Below are positions 8,856-17,118 of a stretch of 64,000 nucleotides of DNA, piece after piece. The DNA is from JBGPHT01 sp041484525. Lineage in GTDB: Bacteria > Acidobacteriota > Terriglobia > Bryobacterales > Bryobacteraceae. The stretch spans positions 28,537 through 92,536 of the forward strand of contig JBGPHT010000007.1 in the NCBI GenBank assembly GCA_041484525.1, written 5' to 3'. Below the pieces are notes generated by a model. The model was given only the letters and a program-made list of their open reading frames with translations, made no database searches and was not told the origin of the DNA. Made by a program: the position numbers and the translations under genes. Positions within the stretch are counted from its first letter, which is position 1; each line of letters starts with the position of its first letter.

Positions 8856-9704
8856 ATGAATCGACAGCTATCCGACATTGGCGTCAATTCCACGGGCGGA
8901 CGAGCATTATTACCCCTCCACTTCGACCTGGTACATGCCGACAACGAGTTTGCATCCGCTCATGTGTTCGAAACAGAGGAGTTCGGATTCATTGTCGCGA
9001 CGCAGCCGATGGTTGCCGAGATGCTAAGGCTGTCCCAGCGTCTCATAGCACAGAACCTTGCGTTCATGCGTCTACAGATTGCTCCGTCCGCCACTTCACT
9101 GGAATTGGCACACCTGCTGGTATTAGTGCAGTTCTGTCTTGTCACTTCGCATGAATACTCTCACCTCGTGCGAGGACATCTGGACGACTATCAACCTCAC
9201 GCGGTCAACGTCGGAGGGTTCCTTTATCAGGCACAAGAGCTGGATGCAGATGGATACGGAATCTACCACGAGCTGGAATACTTCTTCAAAGGTGGGGGAA
9301 AGCAGATCTTTGCGACGTGTGTGAGGATTTCAAATGAGAGAGCCCTGGAGAACTCGATACTCTCGTGCTTCCTCCTCTCAACCATGGTCCAGTTTTGTGC
9401 TCGTTGGGCCGGGAAGATACAGATCGAGTCTGATCATCGCGCGGAACATCCGCCGCTTCCTATCCGGATCCAGTACTCGATATTGTTTGCGGAAATGTGG
9501 TGCAGGGAGGTGGGGTCGATTTCTACGTTGTGGATGACGGACGGAACTCTGAGTCAGTATTTCGGTGCAGCTGCCAGGCTGTTTCCTTCACAAAAGAAGG
9601 CTTCGTGGGATCAGCTAGTTGGGTGGCTGAAGAGCCCGCAGAGCGAGGAATACGAGATTCAAGTTCGGCGCGGTCTCGATCGTGTTCGGACCGGAGGAAG
9701 CTGA
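8856..9704 (+). CDS. putative zinc metallopeptidase (HExxH) of unknown family
   Basis: This 282-residue protein carries a zincin motif HEYSH at residues 99-103 followed by RGH and, 25 residues later, QELDADGYG (127-135), which can supply the third zinc ligand as in M48-like and Lit-like peptidases. There is no signal peptide, although residues 83-97 (ELAHLLVLVQFCLVT) are hydrophobic. Phage-exclusion protease Lit has a comparable HExxH-ExxxD layout, so a defence role is possible but is not shown by the sequence. GC content looks lower than in flanking core genes. It sits at the edge of a region rich in gene fragments, which fits horizontal acquisition. Confidence 0.55.
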   Translation: MNRQLSDIGVNSTGGRALLPLHFDLVHADNEFASAHVFETEEFGFIVATQPMVAEMLRLSQRLIAQNLAFMRLQIAPSATSLELAHLLVLVQFCLVTSHEYSHLVRGHLDDYQPHAVNVGGFLYQAQELDADGYGIYHELEYFFKGGGKQIFATCVRISNERALENSILSCFLLSTMVQFCARWAGKIQIESDHRAEHPPLPIRIQYSILFAEMWCREVGSISTLWMTDGTLSQYFGAAARLFPSQKKASWDQLVGWLKSPQSEEYEIQVRRGLDRVRTGGS

Positions 9705-10092
9705 GAATCGGGGGGATATCTCGCTTCCCACGGCTGAGCGAGTTCCGGAGCCCATCACAGGTACGGAGCCAGAATCCGCGAGAGGACCATCTTTCTGCGA
9801 ATCCTTGAATGCGCGATCGGAGCGGTTGGCCGTATAGTCGCCATGTCGTTCAAGTGGAAGGATGCGGCCTGGCTGAAGGTCCCTCAAAAGCGAAGCGCCG
9901 GACGAAAAAGAAAAGGCGCCGCCCAACGTGAGCTTGCCAGAGGTTGCTTCAACGTTGGCCGGTAATTGGCGACGTTCCGTTGCCTTAGCCATTCGATCAA
10001 CGTGCTCCAAACTCTCAGTGATTCGGGACGCCCCTGATTTGTGGATGGGTTGCTGAATTCGGGTAGGTCGCCTGGAGCATCTCTGAATTCCT
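9705..10092. other. intergenic, no gene recognised
   Basis: This 388-bp stretch separates the HExxH gene from the gene-fragment mosaic. Short open frames occur on both strands, but none has a ribosome site with a recognisable product. The minus-strand frame that runs through it is the out-of-frame continuation of the broken phosphatase gene. Confidence 0.5.
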
Positions 10093-10197
10093 TCACCGCT
10101 TCAGCGACGCGCTGATCTTCACACGGTACTCGGCGGCTTTGGCCATCACCTGCGCGGCATTCAGCGTGAGGATCTTCGCGTCGCGCACGACCGGTCC
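10093..10197 (-). pseudogene. C-terminal remnant of an amidohydrolase-like gene
   Basis: On the minus strand, positions 10197-10093 read VVRDAKILTLNAAQVMAKAA followed by EYRVKISASLKR and a TGA stop. This resembles the last ~30 residues of metal-dependent amidohydrolases of the MtaD/ATZ type (VVRDGxxLTLDxxxLxAKAxE). Nothing of the catalytic barrel is present; upstream it joins directly to a SUMF1-gene fragment. The call is based on a short C-terminal pattern only. Confidence 0.45.
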
Positions 10198-10267
10198 CGT
10201 GCACAAGGTGCGGGTGGCGCCATTCCGCGTGGCGCGGTATCAGGTGACCAACTCGGATTACGCCGCC
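10194..10267 (+). repeat. 74-bp fragment of a SUMF1-type gene, diverged copy of 7899-7972
   Basis: The 74 bases align without gaps to 7899-7972 inside the SUMF1-like gene, with 7 mismatches by eye (about 90% identity). Four of the seven changes are synonymous third-position changes (CAT/CAC, ACT/ACC, AAT/AAC, TAT/TAC). The piece therefore descends from a paralogous coding gene rather than from a recent copy of the local one. It encodes PVHKVRVAPFRVARYQVTN in the plus frame but lies antisense inside a broken minus-strand phosphatase gene. Confidence 0.8.
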
Positions 10268-10651
10268 GCGGACCGCCCAATAGGTCTCGTCGAGCATGGG
10301 AAAATGCGCGACGCCGACCACCGGCTCGTCCGCTTCTTCAAGCGCGATCAATACGCACCAGAATCGGTTTCCCCGCACGAAGTCACGTGTGCCGTCGATG
10401 GGATCGACGATCCAGCGGCGCCGGCTGGACCCGCTTTTGGACGAGCCTTCTTCACCCAGGATGCCATCGTCGGGGAACTCGCGTTCGATGGCTTCGCGGA
10501 CAATGCGCTCGTTCTCCTTGTCGGCGATAGTGACGGGCGAAGTATCCGCTTTGGTCTCTGTGAAAACGTCGCCCTCACGAATGTGCTTCGCGTTATCGCC
10601 TGCCGCCGTGGCAAGACGGCGGGCGAAGTCGAGTTCCCGCTCGTAGCTCAT
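10268..10651 (-). pseudogene. inositol monophosphatase/histidinol-phosphatase family gene, 5' part only
   Basis: The first ~128 codons from ATG at 10651 are a good inositol-monophosphatase-family N-terminus: residues give TIADKENERIVREAI, then ILGEEGSS and the metal-binding signature WIVDPIDGTRDFV. After YWAVRGG the sequence stops matching and runs into the antisense SUMF1 fragment; the frame stays open to 9884 but encodes nothing recognisable. The second half of the fold, including the second metal site (WDxAAG), is missing. A functional enzyme would need ~255-270 native residues, so this is a truncated gene. Confidence 0.75.
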
Positions 10652-10660
10652 GTGACTACT

Positions 10661-11140
10661 CTAGACGAAACTGTCGACTGTCAACGCCGGAGGTGTATAT
10701 TCGGGCGTGTCAGCGAGCGATAGAACTTGCATATGTATCCCTTCGCGCAACTCCTGAAGGCGGACCTGATAGCCGCTGTAGAAGCGAACGGCATCGCGAT
10801 AGCTATTGAATTCCGAAGTAATCTGTGTGAACACCGCCGTTTCTTCATGGCTGACACGGCACCGCCGCTGCAGATCCGCGGGAATATTGCTCACGATAAG
10901 ATGAGCCCCTGGCGGTATACAAACCGCAGGTACGGTTGCGGACTGGCTCGGCGGGTCAAAGAAGGTTTTCACCCTCTGCCATAGAGTCTCTCTCGGAGCG
11001 GCCTCTTTGAGCCGTTTGAACACCTGCAGATCCTCCAGGGATGCCAGGCCCATCGAACCAGTCGAAAACCTGTGGACGACGAGTTCTTCGCCTTCTACGG
11101 CGAGCCGATTGGGAATTCCGCACAGGGAGTAGTCACACAT
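10661..11140 (-). CDS. conserved hypothetical protein of the MCDYSL type
   Basis: This 159-residue soluble protein begins MCDYSLCGIPNRLAVEGEELVVHRF, a start I recall from a widespread family of unknown function in Acidobacteria and other soil bacteria. A Shine-Dalgarno AAGGAG lies 6 bases before the ATG. A middle stretch, VPAVCIPPGAHLIVSNIP, is hydrophobic but not a membrane span. No catalytic motif is visible. It ends 9 bp upstream of the broken phosphatase gene, on the same strand. Confidence 0.6.
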   Translation of the reverse strand: MCDYSLCGIPNRLAVEGEELVVHRFSTGSMGLASLEDLQVFKRLKEAAPRETLWQRVKTFFDPPSQSATVPAVCIPPGAHLIVSNIPADLQRRCRVSHEETAVFTQITSEFNSYRDAVRFYSGYQVRLQELREGIHMQVLSLADTPEYTPPALTVDSFV

Positions 11141-11272
11141 ATTGTCTCCTTACCCCTCAAGGCCTTTCGGGTGAGTCAAGTTTCGGAAAGTTCACCACTA
11201 AGAGATTGGATGCTCTTTCTATCTGAGCCGTCTTTTTCTTTTGAGTTAAGGCGGGCATCCGGCGCGTCGCAT

Positions 11273-12958
11273 CTACGAGACCTTCACACGCTCAGTTGCG
11301 GTCAGCCGGATGCCTCGGTCAGGACCCATGGCAAACTCGTGGACATGGAAACTTCCGCGATACTTGTTCTCCCCCTGGGAGCCCATAGTTACTGATGGCG
11401 CGGAGCACAGAACCACATCGCGGCAAGTCCCGATCCAATCACGGTGCCGATGGCCATGCAGGACGAGGCAGCGCGAGGCATGGGGCGCGATCGCTGCCAG
11501 AACGTCCGGCGCATTGACGAGTGCGAGGCCGATTCGGTCGGTGAGACTGATCGAAGCCACCGGATACTCTACGACCTGATGATGGAGCAAGATCATCCAG
11601 GAGCTACGCGGGGAACGCCGCAGGATCGACTTGAGCGCCTTCAACTGCGATGGATTGACGACGCCGATCGCATTGGTGAGTGAGAAGTGGCTGCGGGCGT
11701 TCGAATTGAGGAGGATGATTCCGTATCCATCATCCACGGGCGGGGGTTCGACTAGCGGGAAGATCGCGTCCCAGACCTTCGACATCTCGCGCCGTCCACG
11801 CACCGTGCCGTCCTTGGCCAGCCCACGCAGGCGCTCCACGCGATCGTCTTCCCGCAGGTAGTCCCGTAGCGATGGTCCGAGCGCGCCGGACGCGCGGTCG
11901 ACTACGTGGGCGCGATCGCCTTGGACTGCATCCAGAGCAAGAACAACGCGGAGCTTGCGTAGCGACTGGCCCGCGCTCCAGGGCAAATCGAAGCGCCCCG
12001 GATTGCTGCGGTCGACGATGTTTACATCGTGGTTGCCGGGCACAAACGATAAGCGGGCCCGCAACTCTGGATAGTTTCGAAAGAGGTCGATAAACTCGGC
12101 CCATTCGGCGCGTGTCCCGGCATCCGTGATATCTCCCGTCACCAGGACATGATCCAAGGGAGCCGACGCGTGTATCGCGGCGAGCTTGTGCAGCGCACGA
12201 CGAATGCATCGGTTGCCTCGCGGGCCGTGCGTGCCGGCCTCCATGCGACAGCCGTAGTGCTCCCCGACGAAGTGCAGGTCCGACAGATGCGCCACTCGAT
12301 CGATCGACGCTGCGGGTTTCGGCGGGCTTGGCGCCCAGTCGAGGACCGGGCCGCGGAGCCTGAACTCACGCCAGACCCAGTAGCGGCTCTCGACGGCAGT
12401 GGACAGGCCGAGGATCACCGCCGCATTTCCCAGCGCCGCCCTGACTACCGCCCACGGCCGGACATGCTCGACATCGACGACTTGGAGGCGGATTGACAAA
12501 TCGACAGTCGTCGCAAGAGCGAGCCCTCCGCCGGCGAACAGCAATGCGCCGACGACTGTCCCGAGCCGTCGTCTGCGGTCGCGCTGTTCCGGAGTAGCCG
12601 TCTGACCGGGGAACCGTTCGGCAACCGAGCGCAGGATCTCGCGTAGTGCAACGAAGACCGGAAAGACGAGGGTGTAATGGAGATGCCAGAAGTACTCGAC
12701 AGCCTTTGCGACAAGCGGCCGGCCGATCCAGAGAGCAAATGCCACCAGAACGGCCAGCACGATGAGCGCGACGATCGGAGTGTAACCGGCGGATGCCGCT
12801 GCATCGAACTTCAGGCGGCCATAGGTGACCGCAAGTGACGGCACGATACCCACCAGCAGAGCCGGCCCGACGATAAGAACCAGGAAACCGATCGCCGCTT
12901 TCAAGTAATTGAATTCGAGCGCGGCTGAAAGGAGGAGTCTCCGGAGGCCCGCCACCAT
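11273..12958 (-). CDS. membrane-anchored calcineurin-like metallophosphoesterase
   Basis: This 561-residue protein has an N-terminal membrane region with hydrophobic segments near residues 22-45, 61-78 and 134-150 and possibly near 175-190, then a cytosolic phosphoesterase domain from ~220. All the dimetal motifs are present: HLSDLHF (225-230), VTGDITD (273-279), FVPGNHD (near 317), LLHHQ and a final GHRHRD. The family hydrolyses phosphomonoesters or phosphodiesters; the substrate cannot be inferred. A 45-residue charged linker separates membrane and catalytic parts. No operon partner is evident, since the next gene upstream starts 444 bp away. Confidence 0.8.
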   Translation of the reverse strand: MVAGLRRLLLSAALEFNYLKAAIGFLVLIVGPALLVGIVPSLAVTYGRLKFDAAASAGYTPIVALIVLAVLVAFALWIGRPLVAKAVEYFWHLHYTLVFPVFVALREILRSVAERFPGQTATPEQRDRRRRLGTVVGALLFAGGGLALATTVDLSIRLQVVDVEHVRPWAVVRAALGNAAVILGLSTAVESRYWVWREFRLRGPVLDWAPSPPKPAASIDRVAHLSDLHFVGEHYGCRMEAGTHGPRGNRCIRRALHKLAAIHASAPLDHVLVTGDITDAGTRAEWAEFIDLFRNYPELRARLSFVPGNHDVNIVDRSNPGRFDLPWSAGQSLRKLRVVLALDAVQGDRAHVVDRASGALGPSLRDYLREDDRVERLRGLAKDGTVRGRREMSKVWDAIFPLVEPPPVDDGYGIILLNSNARSHFSLTNAIGVVNPSQLKALKSILRRSPRSSWMILLHHQVVEYPVASISLTDRIGLALVNAPDVLAAIAPHASRCLVLHGHRHRDWIGTCRDVVLCSAPSVTMGSQGENKYRGSFHVHEFAMGPDRGIRLTATERVKVS

Positions 12959-13087
12959 GCGGGCTTGTGCGGTTGTCGTCGCCGTCGCCGCGCCGCAAAT
13001 CCCAGATGCGCAAGGCCGTCATTGTCCTCCAATCAGGCACAACAGAGCCGATGCGCCAACCGGGCCGGCCCGAGATCCACCGTCTCG

Positions 13088-13402
13088 CTAGCGCCAACGG
13101 CCTGCAACGAAAGTGTAGCCGCCACGACCTCTGCGCCAGCTCGGCGAAACCCACACTGCACCGGAACGCGGCGGGCGTCGCCACCTGCCCGGCGCCCAGG
13201 CGTACCCTCTTCTCCCCCTGCGTCCAGTGCCCCTCCAGTAGCCGCCTGTCCAAACGAAGCCGGGACCGGGCGACCTCCCGACCACTCCGACTGACCGAGC
13301 ACGCGGGGGCGGTGTCCTGACGAATACCACCGCCTGGGCGATCGGCACTTCGGAGACCAGCATCGCTGCAAGTGCAAGACTCGCTAGGATTGGTTTTTTC
13401 AT
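13088..13402 (-). CDS. small secreted WXXGXW-repeat protein
   Basis: This 104-residue protein has a signal peptide (MKKPILASLALAAMLVSEVPIAQA) and then Gly/Arg/Trp-rich repeats: FVWTGGYWRG, YAWAPGRWRRP, VWVSPSWRR and YTFVAGRWR. These fit the YXWGXW/WXXGXW repeat family of small exported proteins whose function is unknown. The mature part is strongly basic. It stands alone, with the phosphoesterase gene 129 bp downstream. Confidence 0.7.
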   Translation of the reverse strand: MKKPILASLALAAMLVSEVPIAQAVVFVRTPPPRARSVGVVGRSPGPGFVWTGGYWRGTGRRGRRGYAWAPGRWRRPPRSGAVWVSPSWRRGRGGYTFVAGRWR

Positions 13403-13740
13403 AAGTTACTCCGTCGCCTGCTTGGCCCATACGTTTATGGGCTTCTATTGTGATGATGTGCGCTACTGTCCCACGGCCTCAATTTGTGCCGCCATCGATG
13501 CCGAAGGCTCTCTCGCGGAAAGGTGGAGAGATAAGTTCGCGCATTGGTAGCGTTGCTTTGCCGGTCAGGCGCAAGTATCGTACGTATCCCCAACTCATGG
13601 AGCAACGACGGAAGCGTGACATCGATGGTAATACGGCGGTACGGAGCCCGCTACAGGTGGGTAACTCGGGGGCTTACTAGGGTCTCCTGTGTGACAACAA
13701 TCCGGAGTGGCGTTACCCGTGAAGCCGGTAGGGAGGATAG
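13403..13740. other. 338-bp divergent intergenic region
   Basis: The region lies between the start of the WXXGXW gene (minus) and the OmpA-type gene (plus), so it should carry promoters for both. A ribosome site GGGAGG at 13732-13737 precedes the OmpA ATG. I see no convincing -35/-10 pair, riboswitch or further gene. Confidence 0.5.
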
Positions 13741-14531
13741 ATGATCAAACTGAAACAGAGTCACAGATGGATGGTCGCTGTGCCGATCGCCTTAGTATTG
13801 GCTACCTCGGGCTGCGCCACGAAGAAATTCGTGCGTTCGCAAGTAAATCCTGTCAATCAGAAACTCAGCCAATTCGAAAGAAAACCAACGACCAGATCGC
13901 TTACCTCAACAACAAGCAGCAACGCGACATTTCGGCAGTGAACGAACGCTTCGATACGACCGACCAGAAGCTGGCTGAGGCCGCAAGCGCTGCGCAGCAG
14001 GCCCAGGGGACCGCGTCGCGAGCCATGGAAGAGGCGGACTCGAATAGCTCGAAGATCGCCGCCACTTCCACCGCGGTCGACACGCTGGCATCCGGCGTAG
14101 CAAATGCCCTGAACTTCCAATCGCTCGAAAACGCGGACGTGTTCTTCGGCTTCGACAAAGCCACTCTGACGCCACCAGCCAAGATGGCGCTCGACCAGAT
14201 CGTCCAGAAGGCTATGGCGCAGCCCCGGACAGTGGTGGAATTGCACGGATTCACGGATCGAATCGGCACCTCACAACATAACCTGGAATTGAGCCGCAGG
14301 CGGGTCTGGGCTGTGCAGCGCTACCTCGTCCAGCAGAAGGTGCCGGTGCGCAACATCCACATCGTTGGCATGGGCATGGAGGCGCCGCCTCCGGGCCTCG
14401 AGGCCGATGTACTGGCCTTGAATCCACACGCAACCCAGCGGGAAATCGACCGGGCAACTCGCCGCGTGCGCATTCAGGTGTTTGGCGCGGGCGATATCAC
14501 TAAGGCCAGCCCGACCGGCGCAGAGCAGTAG
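13741..14531 (+). pseudogene. OmpA-family peptidoglycan-binding lipoprotein, broken by a one-base frameshift
   Basis: From ATG at 13741 the frame encodes a lipoprotein signal with lipobox (VLATSGCATKKFVRSQV). It goes off-frame at about 13881-13885: reading back one base restores KTNDQIAYLNNKQQRD, an alanine-rich coiled coil and a C-terminal OmpA domain (FGFDKATLTPPAKMALDQI, ELHGFTDRIG, NLELSRRRVWAVQRYL). Joined, the product would be about 264 residues, anchored in the outer membrane and bound to peptidoglycan. The break is in GAAAGAAAACC, a run prone to indels, so sequencing error is as likely as mutation. The ribosome site GGGAGG lies 3 bases before the ATG. Confidence 0.85.
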
Positions 14532-14890
14532 CCTTCTGCCCTGAAGCCGCGCAAGAGATGGCGGCACGGGGCAATCCGGTTCCGGCTAGCGGAGAGCAGT
14601 GCGATTCGCCGGCCGGAACCAATTTCTTGATCCATCAGAACAGAAATCCCAACGGACACGGAGCACAGGGTCGAGCCACGCAGGATGGCAGCATACTCCA
14701 CAGCTCATCAGTTGGATGTCTCATCTCTGCGGGGTGGTCCATGCATCAGCCTCCAGACGACCGGTGGGCTCGCCCTCATGGCGCGTCTGAGGGTTGCGCC
14801 GGCACGATTCCCAGTGCCGGCGATTCCTGGCTGAACTCCTCGCGCTCGAAATGCCACAACGCAGACTCCGTCCACTCTAACGCTACGGCG
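14532..14890. other. convergent intergenic region with an inverted repeat
   Basis: The OmpA and HdeD genes converge here. GGTTCCGGC (14578-14586) and GCCGGAACC (14612-14620) form a perfect 9-bp inverted repeat with a 25-base loop, followed by AATTTCTT. It may be a weak terminator for the OmpA gene. The remaining ~270 bp hold nothing I can support. Confidence 0.4.
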
Positions 14891-15499
14891 TCACGCTGCT
14901 CGCCGATGCGAAGGCTCCGACACGCCGGGCCGGCCAGTTTGCCGCGCGCCGCGAATTTTGAAAGCTAGCATGACCTCAGTCGCACCCAGGATGAGGGCGT
15001 ATGCGCCGATCACCCGAACCATTGCGAGAGCCCCGGCCAGCGGCCGCATCATGACCAGCAATGCGAAAATCACTGATGCCACTCCGCCGAGCACCAGCCA
15101 CACCTCGCCTGGGATCTCCCGCCGCAGTCGCACGCCTTCGACAATCCTAAGAACTCCGGTCGCCAGGGCCCAGACCGCAATGAAGAAGATCACCACTATG
15201 GCCGTGATCCCGGGAGTGCGAAGCGTGACGACTCCCACGCCGATTCCTACCACTGCCTCCAGCAAAAGCAACCACCGATCGTCGCGATGGAGCCAGCCGG
15301 CGATTGCCGCAAACAAAGCGGAGGCCCCTTCGACAAGTGCATATACGCCAAACGCCAGTACCACCGCAGCCAGAGTCCAGGCGGGCCTTGTGAAAACCAG
15401 TACGCCGAGAACGATCGCCAAGAGGCCGCGCAAAAGCAGGACCCACCAGTTTCGAACGAACAACCCGGCAATTCCGAGAGAAGAGGTTTCTGTCGACAC
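14891..15499 (-). CDS. HdeD family (DUF308) membrane protein
   Basis: The protein is about 202 residues with six hydrophobic segments, starting with NWWVLLLRGLLAIVLGVLVF. It has the internal repeat pattern of HdeD, an E. coli acid-resistance membrane protein: each half has Gly-rich VLGVLVF/VIFALLV turns, and ALVEGASALFAAIAG matches ALILGATEVMLAF. I chose GTG at 15499 because a strong GGAGGG lies just before it (15505-15510 on the plus strand); upstream in-frame codons are rich in charged residues unlike the family. The molecular function is unknown and there is no operon partner. Confidence 0.8.
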   Translation of the reverse strand: MSTETSSLGIAGLFVRNWWVLLLRGLLAIVLGVLVFTRPAWTLAAVVLAFGVYALVEGASALFAAIAGWLHRDDRWLLLLEAVVGIGVGVVTLRTPGITAIVVIFFIAVWALATGVLRIVEGVRLRREIPGEVWLVLGGVASVIFALLVMMRPLAGALAMVRVIGAYALILGATEVMLAFKIRGARQTGRPGVSEPSHRRAA

Positions 15500-15693
15500 G
15501 GTTACCCTCCTTGGAGTACTTGCAACTCTCCATTTATGTTGATGCGAAGCCTCCAGGCCGGGCCGGAAAATATTGACAGAGTTGTACTCTAAGCCGCGCA
15601 TTGGACGGATTCGGCCACTCGCAGCAGCGATTAGCCCCAAAAATTAGCACCACCTCGTGCGAAGTGCAGTCAGATTCTATCGTAAGGGGTCAA

Positions 15694-15742
15694 GCACAGA
15701 CTTAATTAGGCATCTGTGCGAAGGACTGGGGGTTCGCCCCCC
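15694..15742 (+). promoter_or_regulatory. structured leader: inverted repeat plus UUCG hairpin
   Basis: GCACAGA (15694-15700) and TCTGTGC (15713-15719) form a 7-bp inverted repeat. It is followed by GGGGG-TTCG-CCCCC (15728-15741), a very stable tetraloop hairpin ending 14 bases before the CAGGAG ribosome site of the barrel gene. The second hairpin has no T tract and so is more likely a 5'-UTR stabiliser or translation control element than a terminator. Confidence 0.5.
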
Positions 15743-15772
15743 GAAATCCATTTACAGGAGATAAGTAGCAAA

Positions 15773-16414
15773 ATGAGAAAGATCATTGCGGTCATTGCCG
15801 CAGTTCCGATGTTCGCTTTGGTGGCGGCTGCCACTGATGTGCCCAGGATGGAAACCTTCCTGGGTTACAACTTTGTCCGGTTTAACCCGAACTCGGGTTA
15901 CATTCCGTCCTTCAATGCGAATGGCGGAGGCGGCCAGTTCGTGTATAACTTGAACAAGTGGGTCGGCGGCGTAGTCGACATCGGTGCCGTAAGCAAGGGC
16001 ACCCTCAACGGTTTCAACGTCGATACCACGGTAATTAACTTCGTGGCCGGACCGCGCATCACTTTCCACAATCATTCGCGGTTCACGCCGTTCGGCCAAG
16101 TGCTGTTCGGCGGCGCCTACTCGACAGCCAGCGCTCAGATCAGCCTGCTGCCTCTGGGTGGGGCCCTACTCCCGCCCGGAATCATTCTGCCTCCGGACGT
16201 ACCCGTCTCTGCCCGCATCAATGCTTCGCATACCGGGTTCGCCATGTTTGCCGGCGGCGGCCTCGACATCAAGATCAATAAGCACATCGCTTTCCGCCCG
16301 ATCGGCGCCGATTACTACCTGACTCGCCTGCCAAGTCTCTTCACGGGAGACACCACCAATCGGAACAACTTCCGTTACTCGGCCGGCGTCAACTTCCTGT
16401 TCGGAGCGCAGTAG
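15773..16414 (+). CDS. outer-membrane beta-barrel protein
   Basis: This 213-residue exported protein has a signal peptide MRKIIAVIAAVPMFALVAAA. Alternating strands follow in the style of OmpA/OmpW small barrels (TFLGYNFVRFNP, GGGQFVYNLNKWVGGVVDIG, FTPFGQVLFGGAYST, FAMFAGGGLDIKINKHIAFR), and it ends with the aromatic barrel signal VNFLFGAQ. It is probably an 8-strand structural or adhesion-type barrel. The start is supported by CAGGAG at 15755-15760. It is a single-gene unit with its own structured leader and a strong terminator at 16499-16538. Confidence 0.75.
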   Translation: MRKIIAVIAAVPMFALVAAATDVPRMETFLGYNFVRFNPNSGYIPSFNANGGGGQFVYNLNKWVGGVVDIGAVSKGTLNGFNVDTTVINFVAGPRITFHNHSRFTPFGQVLFGGAYSTASAQISLLPLGGALLPPGIILPPDVPVSARINASHTGFAMFAGGGLDIKINKHIAFRPIGADYYLTRLPSLFTGDTTNRNNFRYSAGVNFLFGAQ

Positions 16415-16498
16415 ATACTCCCACAAACAGCGCCGGTCCTGACAGGGGGTGCTGTTTGGTGCGGTGTGTAACTTACCACATTGATGACCTCCTCTTTG

Positions 16499-16538
16499 AC
16501 CGGCGATTCCGTTAGTATCGAATCGCCGGTGTCTTTTT
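16499..16538 (+). terminator. rho-independent terminator after the barrel gene
   Basis: ACCGGCGATTC (16499-16509) pairs perfectly with GAATCGCCGGT (16520-16530) around a 10-base loop and is followed by GTCTTTTTAA. An 11-bp GC-rich stem plus T tract is a classical intrinsic terminator, 85 bp after the barrel gene stop. Confidence 0.9.
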
Positions 16539-16724
16539 AACCTGCCCAGCCCTGACGTAGTCAACAACTCGGATTGCGCTGCGCAAGGCCCACCGACAAA
16601 CGTTTCTTGCGTCCCCTCATCCGGAACCAGCATCTGGATTCAGCGACCTCTAACCGCGATAACACGGATCAGCAGGGTAATCATTAAGACATTTACTTTT
16701 GGCCGGACACTGTTTTTGTGAACG

Positions 16725-16915
16725 ATGTCGGCGGCATGCGGTTTCGCACAGACGCCGGCCACCAATCCGCAGGAATTGAAAGCAAAGCTTCAACAACTTG
16801 AAGGAATGATGCGGAGCCTGCAAGGCGAGATTGCGGCGGTAGAACAGGCGCAGAAAGCTCCGGGCACGCCGATGTCGTCGGCCCCATCTAGTCTAGCCGA
16901 GGTAGCGCTCCCGGT
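16725..16915 (+). pseudogene. remnant of the 5' end of a secreted-protein gene
   Basis: About 60 codons look genuine: CGFAQTPATNPQELKAKLQQ, then LEGMMRSLQGEIAAVEQAQK, i.e. the tail of a signal peptide and an N-terminal coiled coil often seen at the start of acidobacterial outer-membrane proteins. An in-frame stop lies just upstream (TGA at 16719-16721), so the signal peptide is cut, and after ~16915 the frame encodes low-quality proline-rich sequence. It is best read as a gene fragment; the parent family cannot be named. Confidence 0.4.
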
Positions 16916-17118
16916 AAGCCCGCTTCCGCTCCCCCGGAGTATCACCCGTTATGGCCGTACAACCATGCGCTGCATGGCCGTCCCAGCCCCAAGGCCACCG
17001 CACGAATCTTTTCTGCTGGCATGCCGGCACAATCGATCCCGACCCTCAGCAGCCGGAGTCCCGGCGGTTGTTGTCTCTAGCCGGAATTCCTTAGTAGCCT
17101 GGCCGTGGGAGCTGCGTG

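Noticed and set aside
10139..10723. 194-codon plus-strand frame containing PVHKVRVAPFRVARYQVTN
   Set aside because: Only the 74-bp SUMF1 piece is meaningful; the rest is antisense of the phosphatase gene.
12366..13430. 354-codon minus-strand frame overlapping the phosphoesterase and WXXGXW genes
   Set aside because: Arg/Gly-rich shadow of two better-supported genes in another frame; no homology-like segment.
13876..13890. programmed -1 frameshift in the OmpA gene
   Set aside because: The site GAAAGAAAACC is not an X-XXY-YYZ heptamer and I see no downstream pseudoknot; OmpA lipoproteins are not known to need frameshifting.
15715..15755. tRNA T-arm-like GGGGGTTCGCCCCCC
   Set aside because: No acceptor, D or anticodon arm fits around it, and the loop is four bases rather than seven; it is better read as a leader hairpin.
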